NCBI GenBank assembly: GCA_016841005.1
Contig: JAEORG010000035.1
Location: 31,759 to 95,758 of the forward strand
Source of the DNA: Candidatus Thorarchaeota archaeon
Lineage (GTDB): Archaea; Asgardarchaeota; Thorarchaeia; Thorarchaeales; Thorarchaeaceae
Length of the DNA: 64,000 nt
Direction: 5' to 3'
Shown: piece by piece, positions 18,173 through 24,953 of the stretch
How the letters are laid out: every line of letters begins with the position of its first letter
How positions within the stretch are numbered: position 1 is the first letter of the stretch
The notes under the pieces: model-generated
The model's database searches: none
What the model saw: the letters and a program-made list of their open reading frames with translations, nothing else
Told to the model about the DNA's origin: nothing
Position numbers and translations under genes: made by a program

Positions 18173-18727
18173 TTATTTGAAAAGAGAATTTTCCCATTCT
18201 GAGAATAAATCTACCAGTTCTTGACATAGCCATTTTTCTTCGAAAGTCATATTTTTTTGAAAATCAAATGCACCAGACCTCGCAACCTGTACTATCTTTG
18301 TTAATCTCAACTGCAGAAGCATTGGTGTTACTCGTTCTATCTTTTCAATCTCATCATAAAGACGTGGATCCAATAAGGACTTGTCACTTTGAAGATTGAA
18401 GATTCTCCTTTTGATTGCTGAATAAAGAAGCGGATCAAATGTTTGAAGTTTCGAGCTATTTTCTTCAGTTCTTAAGATTTTTTGAAGTTTAACCAGAGAT
18501 AATGTATCCTCTTCTTGAAGTAACTCAACATAATCGTGTTTCCTGAGCGTTTCTATTGCCCACATAGGTAAATCAACTTGGAATTTTTTTTGATAGGGAC
18601 CGAATCGCTCTCCCCCAATGTAGAGCTCCGGGATATCTTTTGTTACAGTACATCTCTTGATTTCATTTAGATAGTCCATCTGTGTACGCTCGACAATATA
18701 CTTGGTTGTACCTCTCAATCTAATCAT
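18173..18727 (-). CDS. gins23: GINS complex subunit, Gins23 type
   Basis: GINS joins MCM in the CMG-like replicative helicase. The 184-residue protein has an N-terminal small beta domain (IPELYIGGERFGPYQKKFQVDLPMWAIETLRKHDYVEL) followed by a helical domain (residues 90-184, including YDEIEKIERVTPMLLQLRLTKIVQVA). The B-then-A order is the Psf2/Psf3 (Gins23) arrangement, opposite to Gins15. Position directly upstream of mcm supports the call. GINS sequences diverge strongly, so confidence is moderate to high. Confidence 0.83.
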   Translation of the reverse strand: MIRLRGTTKYIVERTQMDYLNEIKRCTVTKDIPELYIGGERFGPYQKKFQVDLPMWAIETLRKHDYVELLQEEDTLSLVKLQKILRTEENSSKLQTFDPLLYSAIKRRIFNLQSDKSLLDPRLYDEIEKIERVTPMLLQLRLTKIVQVARSGAFDFQKNMTFEEKWLCQELVDLFSEWENSLFK

Positions 18728-18897
18728 AGCTCACACTGATAGTTTGTTCAGTTTAACATTGATAAAGCCCTTACTGTATAATGGATTTCAAAATGGTGTT
18801 CCCTTTTTGAGCAAGTTTTTTAGATTCTGAAAAGGAAAATGATTAAGACTATTGAATATCTCTTTCGATTGTTTCAGTATCAAGGTGAGAAGCCCCA

Positions 18898-19854
18898 ATG
18901 GAAATTGACCTCTGGACAGAAAAACATAGACCTCGAACACTTTCAAATATTGTAGGACAAACTGCCATAGTAGATAGATTAGCCAAATTTGTAGAGAAAA
19001 GAACCCTGCCACATTGTCTTTTCGCAGGTCCTCCAGGAACAGCAAAGACTACAGCAGCAATGGCATTAGCACGAGACCTATTTGGTGATTCTTTTGAAAG
19101 GAATTTCATGGAACTGAATGCTAGTGATGAACGAGGAATAGATGTTGTTAGAAATCAAATCAAAACATTTGCAAGATCCCTTCCAGCGGATAATGCTCCA
19201 TTCAAGGTTCTTGTACTTGATGAAGCAGACCATCTGACCAATGATGCTCAGCATGCATTAAGAAGGACAATGGAATCTTATGCATCATCGTGTCGAATGA
19301 TACTGATTTGTAATTATTCGAGCAGAATTATTCCTCCGATTCAGTCAAGATGTGCTATCTTCAAATTTAGTCGATTAGGAGAAGAAGAGATCTCTGGGAG
19401 ACTTGAATATGTTGCTAAGGAAGAAGGGGTCAATCTAAGTCCTAAGGGAAAGGAATCTATTCTCTATTTAGCTAATGGTGATATGCGTATTGCAATAAAT
19501 CTCCTTCAGGCGGCTTCTTCACTGGGAAAACAGGTCACTGATAAAATAGTTTTTGCAATCTCTGGACGAGCTGATCCAGAAAAGATTCGAAATCTGTTAT
19601 CTACGGCTATATCTCATAGATTAGAAGACGCACTTGATATTTTGAAAACACTTCTTATGCATGATGGAGTATCGCCACTCGATTTAACTAGACAGATTCA
19701 TAGAGAAATGCAGTACGTAGAATTGGGAGAGCAAGATAAGCGAAAAACACTTGAAAGAACTGCAGAAGCAGAATTTCGTATTGCAGAAGGAGCAGATGGG
19801 GAAGTCCAATTGGCTGCATTACTCGCACATCTTGCATTGGGACAGGGTGAATAA
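18898..19854 (+). CDS. rfcS: replication factor C small subunit
   Basis: Clamp-loader ATPase subunit that loads PCNA, 318 residues. RFC boxes are clear: WTEKHRPRTLSNIVGQ, Walker A GPPGTAKTT (residues 44-52), Walker B VLDEADHLT, sensor 1 CNYSSRIIPPIQSRC with the SRC arginine finger, and the GDMRIAINLLQ sensor 2 region. A GGTGAG lies upstream of the ATG. The TAATG at its end overlaps the rfcL start by one base. Confidence 0.97.
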   Translation: MEIDLWTEKHRPRTLSNIVGQTAIVDRLAKFVEKRTLPHCLFAGPPGTAKTTAAMALARDLFGDSFERNFMELNASDERGIDVVRNQIKTFARSLPADNAPFKVLVLDEADHLTNDAQHALRRTMESYASSCRMILICNYSSRIIPPIQSRCAIFKFSRLGEEEISGRLEYVAKEEGVNLSPKGKESILYLANGDMRIAINLLQAASSLGKQVTDKIVFAISGRADPEKIRNLLSTAISHRLEDALDILKTLLMHDGVSPLDLTRQIHREMQYVELGEQDKRKTLERTAEAEFRIAEGADGEVQLAALLAHLALGQGE

Positions 19855-21089
19855 TGAACTCTAGAAAACTTCCGTGGACAGAAAGGTATAGGCCGAATAC
19901 ACGAAAAGAAGTAGTTGGAAATACTGAATCTATTCATTCTTTTGTTAAATGGATGAAATCTTGGAGTGATGGTATTCCAAAGATAAGAGCTGCATTGCTT
20001 GTTGGACCACCAGGTATAGGTAAAACAGCAATAGTTGGTGCTGTTGCAAATGATTTGAACTTCGAAGTTGTAGAGTTTAATGCAAGCGATAAGCGAAATA
20101 AGGACGCTATAGAAACTCATGTTTCACGAGCTGCATTACAGCATACGCTTGATGGAAGATCCAGAGTAATTCTACTCGATGAAGTAGATGGATTATCTGG
20201 TACAAGTGACAGGGGAGGTGTTAGTGCTATTCTAAAAATCATTGAGTATACTGCGCATCCCATTGTCATGACTGCAAACGATCCCGAGAGCCCACGACTG
20301 AAGGATTTGATGGATCGTAGACAAAACCGTTGTGAAATTTTTCATTTTGCTCCAATAGACGATGCATCAATGATGCAAGTGCTTCTTAAGATATCAGAAA
20401 ATTCTGCAAGCCAAGTTTCTGAAAAAATGTTATCAAGTATTGTTGCGCGAGCTAGTGGTGACCTTAGAGCTGCAATATCAGATCTTGAAGCTGTTGTAGA
20501 GGGAAAAATAGATTCTGATGAAATTGAACTTGGAACAAGAAACGTAAAACGAACCATACTTGAAACACTTAGACGACTGTTTATGGTAACCGATACAACA
20601 ACTGCAAAAATGATTGTATCGGAAGGAAATATTGACCATGATAGTATGTTATTGTGGTTAGAAGAGAATTTACATCTTCATTTAACCACTCCTCAGGAAT
20701 TGGAATTGGGGCTTGATGCATTATCCAACGCCGATGTTTACCTAGGAAGAATAATGCGACAGCAAAATTGGAAACTCCTGTCATACGTTTATGATTTCTT
20801 ATCGGCTGGAATTGCTTCTAGTAGAAAGAAAACACCGTATAGACGAGTGGAATATGCACAACCTCTGTGGCCACTTCTTGTATTCAAGGGCAAAAGGAAG
20901 AAAGAGAGTAGAGAAGAGCTTATTTCCAAACTCGCACCTATCGCAGGAATATCTATGGAAAGAACATATGAAAAATGCATCCGTACTGTGGATTCGATAA
21001 TCAATGCATCTCCAAAGTATTTAAACGAATTTGCAAACTGGCTCTCGATTAATAAGAAAGCATTTGGCCAGAAAGAAAGTCGAGGGTGA
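19854..21089 (+). CDS. rfcL: replication factor C large subunit
   Basis: Partner of RfcS in the PCNA clamp loader, 411 residues. Motifs: PWTERYRPNTRKEVVG, Walker A VGPPGIGKT (about residues 50-58), Walker B LLDEVDGL, and sensor 1 TANDPESPRLKDL. The C-terminal collar follows. I see no clear PCNA-interacting QxxhxxFF motif at the C-terminus (it ends KKAFGQKESRG), although archaeal RfcL often has one. The last 41 bp overlap the convergent truA gene. Confidence 0.95.
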   Translation: MNSRKLPWTERYRPNTRKEVVGNTESIHSFVKWMKSWSDGIPKIRAALLVGPPGIGKTAIVGAVANDLNFEVVEFNASDKRNKDAIETHVSRAALQHTLDGRSRVILLDEVDGLSGTSDRGGVSAILKIIEYTAHPIVMTANDPESPRLKDLMDRRQNRCEIFHFAPIDDASMMQVLLKISENSASQVSEKMLSSIVARASGDLRAAISDLEAVVEGKIDSDEIELGTRNVKRTILETLRRLFMVTDTTTAKMIVSEGNIDHDSMLLWLEENLHLHLTTPQELELGLDALSNADVYLGRIMRQQNWKLLSYVYDFLSAGIASSRKKTPYRRVEYAQPLWPLLVFKGKRKKESREELISKLAPIAGISMERTYEKCIRTVDSIINASPKYLNEFANWLSINKKAFGQKESRG

Positions 21090-21912
21090 ATTTATTTAAC
21101 ATTGATACTGTTCTTCTGTGAAATCCAGCTCTACTTGTGACGACCTTTTTCATGCGTTTCAAAGCCTTCAAGTCAGTTTTAATTTTCATAGGAATTGCAG
21201 ATTCAATTAGTATTAGCCCCTCAGGAGGAGATGGTTCAATTCCACCTGGTATCATTTTTTTCCCATTCAGCAGTTCCCTGATTATTTCAGGAGGATATAG
21301 ACCCAAACCAATCCACTTCAATAGAGTGACAGATTTTCTGACTAATTTCCAAAGAAAACTAACTCCATAAAAATCGAAAACAATATGATTACCAAAATCT
21401 TTCGAACTAATATTAAGAATTGTAGTGAGAGTATTTCTATCAGCATCTGGTTTTGATATCAATGCGTAGTTATTCAATCCAATCAGAAATTCTTGAGCGA
21501 TTCTGATTTTTTCAAAGTCAAGAACAAGTCCTTTGGTTTCCAAGTAATATCGATAGTGTCTGAAGAGAACTTTGAACCTTGGATTATAATCATGTGACAC
21601 TTGGGATATTCCCCAAAGAGAGATATCATCTGGAAGATAGGAATTGATCTTTTCTAGATTTGGTTTCTTTTCCGTTGTAAAACGGACTATTTGTCCAAGA
21701 CTGCTGACTCCGCTATCAGTTCGTCCAGATAATATGACTGAATCATGCGTATGTTCTTCATGACTCCATGATGAAAGTGCTTCTACTAGTTCACCTTGGA
21801 TAGTTCTTACATTGGGTTGCCACTGGGAGCCATGATAGGATGCGCCTAAGTAGAACAATTTAGCTATATATGTTGGCAATGGGTATTTTCCCTCACGAAT
21901 GCCAAAGCTCAA
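21049..21912 (-). CDS. truA: tRNA pseudouridine synthase A
   Basis: Makes pseudouridine at tRNA positions 38-40. The catalytic aspartate is Asp66 in SGRTDSGV; other family features are AKLFYLGASYHGSQWQPN and FRHYRYYLE. At 287 residues it is normal length. The annotated start at 21912 overlaps the upstream winged-helix gene by 20 bp, so a slightly later start is possible. The 3' end overlaps rfcL by 41 bp. Confidence 0.93.
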   Translation of the reverse strand: MSFGIREGKYPLPTYIAKLFYLGASYHGSQWQPNVRTIQGELVEALSSWSHEEHTHDSVILSGRTDSGVSSLGQIVRFTTEKKPNLEKINSYLPDDISLWGISQVSHDYNPRFKVLFRHYRYYLETKGLVLDFEKIRIAQEFLIGLNNYALISKPDADRNTLTTILNISSKDFGNHIVFDFYGVSFLWKLVRKSVTLLKWIGLGLYPPEIIRELLNGKKMIPGGIEPSPPEGLILIESAIPMKIKTDLKALKRMKKVVTSRAGFHRRTVSMLNKFTLDFLSGQMLSY

Positions 21913-22177
21913 GAAAATTCTTCAAAGACCTTGCACGTAAGTCTTCAATTCTGTAACGGTATATCTTTATTCTTCCAAATGATTTTTCTTCTACTAGACC
22001 TGAATCAACAAGAACTCGTAAATGAGATTTTGTAGTACTATGATTAAGACCTATACGTCTACAAATTTCAGATATGTTTAGCTCACTTGATTCAGCTAAT
22101 TCTTTTAGAACTTTAATTCTACCCCTTGATGAGAAGAGATCCTCTATAGAAATCCGTGGTTGTGATTCTGCACTCAT
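21893..22177 (-). CDS. ArsR-like winged-helix regulator
   Basis: A 94-residue winged HTH protein (from MSAESQPRISIEDLFSS). The HTH ISEICRRIGLNHSTTKSHLRVLVDSGLVEE and the wing KSFGRIKIYRYRI are typical of the ArsR/archaeal HTH_20 group. I prefer the ATG at 22177, 4 bp after the cdc6 stop; a start at 22225 would add 16 residues and overlap cdc6. It is likely co-transcribed with cdc6 and truA. It has no metal-binding cysteines, so it probably does not sense metal. Confidence 0.8.
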   Translation of the reverse strand: MSAESQPRISIEDLFSSRGRIKVLKELAESSELNISEICRRIGLNHSTTKSHLRVLVDSGLVEEKSFGRIKIYRYRIEDLRARSLKNFLELWHS

Positions 22178-22181
22178 TTTT

Positions 22182-23387
22182 TTACACTCTACCTTTATCC
22201 AACAGACCAAGTAGATACTGTTCAAGCAAATCAGCAGGAACCTCTGATAGACCTACTAGAGTCGTCTGACCTCTCTGACCTACACCTGAACGTTTTGTGT
22301 TGATTACTCCATGTGCATTAAGATCTTGAACCCATTCCCATACTTGAGTGTGTGCTCGTGGTTCTGAATTGTATTCTTCGCATATTGAACGATACATATC
22401 TTCAACTTCACCAATTGTTACATATGCACTTCGAACTTCTCTTAGCCTACGAGCAGCTGCAAGAAGAAGAAGTTGATTTTGTCTGGGCAGGTCTTCAAGT
22501 ATTTCTTTTCGGAGCTCGGGATGAGTATCAGCTTTTGCCTTACGCACAAAGTCGGGAAGAATAAATGATGATCCTTTATTGTCTGCCTGTTTCCCTGCTC
22601 GCCAAAGTAGCTCCATTGCATATCGTGCATCACCTCGTTCAGATGCGATTTCACAAATAAGCTGTAGAGTTTCTTGCATAACTGCTCTTTCTTCAAATGC
22701 CATATCGATTCGTTCAGTTAGGATGTCATTTAGTTCGTTCGCATTGTATTTGTTAAATCGTATTTTATTTCTCTGAAGAGTTGAAAGAGTACTAGGATCA
22801 AATAATTCCTCATCGAGCCGTATTTGTCGCCCTACACCAATCATGGATAATCTTTGTTGTGCATTAAGCTGGTCATCCATGAGTCTTGTTAGATTGTAAA
22901 GTATGTCGCCACCTTTTTGTTTGATAAAATAATCAAGTTCATCAAGAATCAATAGAAGATAACGATCTTCTGTTTCTAATACTTCCACAATCATCTGTAA
23001 GAGCTCTTCTGGTGAATGGCCTCGTCTTGGAAAATCAGGTTTGAACGCTCTTAGAATTTTGAGATACACTAGATAGGCACTTTTATTCACCCTGCAGTTA
23101 ATGTGTAGCTTGTGGAATCTGATATCACGTCTTCTAGCTGCATGTACCATCTGTTCAGCAAATCGCTTTGCAACAGCAGTCTTTCCGGTTCCCACAGAAC
23201 CTTCAATGATGAATTTTTGACTTGTGCGTCCAGGGGATGTAATAAGAGTCTTGAAATTTTGTGCTAGTAAGCGTAATTCATTTTCTCTATGTGGAAGATT
23301 CTCAGGTACATAATCGATTGATAGATAGTGTTCTGATTTGAACACACTCTTTCTACTAAGTTCGTCTTCAACATAATCTCTTGGCAT
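22182..23387 (-). CDS. cdc6: Orc1/Cdc6 replication initiator
   Basis: Origin-binding AAA+ initiator. Visible: Walker A EGSVGTGKTAV, Walker B LLLILDELDYF, sensor 1 MIGVGRQIRLDEELFDPSTLSTL, sensor 2 region ERGDARYAMELLWRAG, and a C-terminal winged helix (residues 310-400) that should read ORB elements. I choose ATG 23387 over a TTG at 23417, because a TATA box at 23418-23425 would put the transcript start near 23395, inside the longer reading. It is about 24 kb from the ORB pair at 47.1-47.3 kb. A 24-bp near-palindrome just upstream of the TATA box may be an operator. Confidence 0.94.
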   Translation of the reverse strand: MPRDYVEDELSRKSVFKSEHYLSIDYVPENLPHRENELRLLAQNFKTLITSPGRTSQKFIIEGSVGTGKTAVAKRFAEQMVHAARRRDIRFHKLHINCRVNKSAYLVYLKILRAFKPDFPRRGHSPEELLQMIVEVLETEDRYLLLILDELDYFIKQKGGDILYNLTRLMDDQLNAQQRLSMIGVGRQIRLDEELFDPSTLSTLQRNKIRFNKYNANELNDILTERIDMAFEERAVMQETLQLICEIASERGDARYAMELLWRAGKQADNKGSSFILPDFVRKAKADTHPELRKEILEDLPRQNQLLLLAAARRLREVRSAYVTIGEVEDMYRSICEEYNSEPRAHTQVWEWVQDLNAHGVINTKRSGVGQRGQTTLVGLSEVPADLLEQYLLGLLDKGRV

Positions 23388-23417
23388 CCCAAACCATAGA
23401 TTCCATGCCAAAGCCAA

Positions 23418-23425
23418 CTTAAAAG
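23418..23425 (-). promoter_or_regulatory. TATA-like box for cdc6
   Basis: Minus-strand GCTTTTAAG, about 31-38 bp upstream of the ATG at 23387, which would give a leaderless or very short-leader transcript. Confidence 0.45.
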
Positions 23426-23434
23426 CGTTATGTG

Positions 23435-23458
23435 AATTGTACGATTAATCGCACAATT
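23435..23458. promoter_or_regulatory. 24-bp near-perfect palindrome upstream of cdc6
   Basis: AATTGT and ACAATT flank CGATTAATCG; only one pair mismatches across 24 bp. It lies 10 bp upstream of the cdc6 TATA box, where a repressor or activator of cdc6 would bind. It does not match the ORB consensus. Confidence 0.5.
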
Positions 23459-23490
23459 GATAATAGAGATAACCGAAAGTATTGATAGGT

Positions 23491-23563
23491 GGCGAGCTCC
23501 TAACTCAAGATCCAAGTCATTGTCGTAATCGACTCATCGGGGTCATGACATTCATCGCTCGCC
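23491..23563. other. 73-nt element closed by an 7-8 bp inverted repeat
   Basis: GGCGAGC at 23491-23497 pairs with GCTCGCC at 23557-23563 (one more T-A pair possible outside). The interior has smaller complementary pieces (TGTCG/CGAC; GTCAT/ATGAC). It lies between cdc6 and tRNA-Gly with no ORF. It could be a structured RNA, but no known RNA family is recognised. Confidence 0.35.
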
Positions 23564-23613
23564 ATATCTGGTCACATTTCTTCACTTAAATGTCATAGCA
23601 ATCATAAGATAAT

Positions 23614-23720
23614 TGGTGCGGCCACCGGGATTTGAATTCCCGTGAGAATCAGATTTTGATTTTCAACCCGGGTTGAAAGCTTGGGAAGCTTCCGTCCTAA
23701 CCAAACTAGACAATGGCCGC
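23614..23720 (-). tRNA. tRNA-Gly(CCC) with a T-loop intron
   Basis: Minus strand: acceptor GCGGCCA/TGGCCGC, D-arm GTCT/GGAC, anticodon stem GAAGC/GCTTT with loop TTCCCAA (anticodon CCC), encoded CCA at 23614-23616. The T-arm reads CCGGGTT, then 30 extra nt, then CAAATCCCGG. Removing those 30 nt restores a perfect CCGGG-TTCAAAT-CCCGG arm. A TATA-like CTTTTATC lies about 25-30 bp upstream on the minus strand. Confidence 0.88.
23635..23664 (-). other. noncanonical tRNA-Gly intron in the T-loop
   Basis: The inferred intron interrupts the T-loop around position 55/56. Boundaries are ambiguous by TT. It can form an internal hairpin (AATCA/TGATT), and TTGAA/TTCAA at the two junctions are complementary, compatible with a relaxed bulge-helix-bulge. 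Confidence 0.75.
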
Positions 23721-23828
23721 TAAGAGGTTGGAAATTTGAATTTGATAAAAGAGTATCGTAGTTTAGGAAATAGAAGCTGAAACTCAAGTTTTATCTTGTA
23801 GTCAAATTGGATTCTATATTGACTGTCT

Positions 23829-24953
23829 ATGGTATCATCTCATGATTTGAAATCATTCTTCTGGCAAGGAAATCAAGCTTGTGCAGAAGGTGCGATATCT
23901 GCAGGTTGTAAGTTCTTTGCAGGGTATCCTATAACTCCTGCCTCGGAAATTGCGGAAGTTATGTCATATCGTCTTCCGAGAGTTGGAGGAACATATTTAC
24001 AGATGGAAGATGAAATTGCAGCTATTTCTGCTGTTATTGGTGCATCTTGGGGAGGACTTCTCTCAATGACTGCTACCTCCGGACCAGGATTCAGTCTTAT
24101 GCAAGAGAATATAGGATATGCAATGATGACAGAAACGCCATGTGTAATTGTTGATGTTCAACGTGCTGGACCTAGCACAGGTCAAGCCACAAAGGTTGCA
24201 CAGGGAGATTTTATGCAGTCGAGGTGGGGCACTCATGGAGATCATGAAAGTGTTGTTCTTGCACCTAATTCTGCACAAGAATCATATGAACTGACCTTCA
24301 GATCGTTCTTACTCTCCGAAATGCTCAGACACCCAGTGATTCTGCTTTCTGATGAAGTTGTTGCACACTCAAGAGAAAGAGTTGTCATAGAGAAGAATAA
24401 GGTGTCTGAAGTTAAGAGAGAATTTGCTAGGAAAGGAGATCCACCATATAGCGCCGAAACATCTGATGGCCATGCAATCATGCCGAGATTTGGTGATGGT
24501 CACAATTTGCTAATCACAGGATCAACACATAATGAACAAGGCTATCGAAAAACTGCAGATGCTGAAACACATGAAAAGTTGATTCAAAGACTAGAGAATA
24601 AGATACAGAAAAATGAAGACTTCATTACAGATTTTGTTATTTCAGGACCTGCTGAGGCAGCATGGGGAATAATTTCCTTTGGATGCACTTCGAGATCTGT
24701 TGAGGAAGCAATGATTGAAAGTAACTCCTCTTTCAGGTCTTTCAGATTAAGGACACTTTGGCCATTCCCAAGTAAAGAATTGAGAGAATTCTCACAAACC
24801 GTTGATAGATTATTGGTTCCGGAACTAAATATGGGACAATTATCAGGTGAAGTATCGAAATCTGTTGACATATCCGCTGAAGTTGTATCACTCACCAAAG
24901 TTGGAGGTGGGAGATTAATTGGCCCAGAGGAGATACTATCCAGAATCTCTTGA
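23829..24953 (+). CDS. korA: 2-oxoacid:ferredoxin oxidoreductase alpha subunit (KorA-like)
   Basis: Alpha subunit of a 2-oxoacid (probably 2-oxoglutarate) ferredoxin oxidoreductase, which makes acyl-CoA and reduced ferredoxin. The 374-residue protein has the family signatures GYPITPASEIAEVMS, MEDEIAAISAVIGASWGG, TATSGPGFSLMQENIGYA and PCVIVDVQRAGPSTGQATKVAQGD. The TPP-binding beta subunit and the gamma/delta subunits are not next to it; the following gene is on the opposite strand and overlaps its 3' end by 370 bp. Its partner must be encoded elsewhere. Confidence 0.9.
   Translation: MVSSHDLKSFFWQGNQACAEGAISAGCKFFAGYPITPASEIAEVMSYRLPRVGGTYLQMEDEIAAISAVIGASWGGLLSMTATSGPGFSLMQENIGYAMMTETPCVIVDVQRAGPSTGQATKVAQGDFMQSRWGTHGDHESVVLAPNSAQESYELTFRSFLLSEMLRHPVILLSDEVVAHSRERVVIEKNKVSEVKREFARKGDPPYSAETSDGHAIMPRFGDGHNLLITGSTHNEQGYRKTADAETHEKLIQRLENKIQKNEDFITDFVISGPAEAAWGIISFGCTSRSVEEAMIESNSSFRSFRLRTLWPFPSKELREFSQTVDRLLVPELNMGQLSGEVSKSVDISAEVVSLTKVGGGRLIGPEEILSRIS

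Noticed and set aside
18158..18201. ATGATGA...CTGA resembling a C/D-box sRNA
   Set aside because: Only about 35 nt between boxes, no internal D'/C' boxes or closing stem, and it overlaps the end of gins23.
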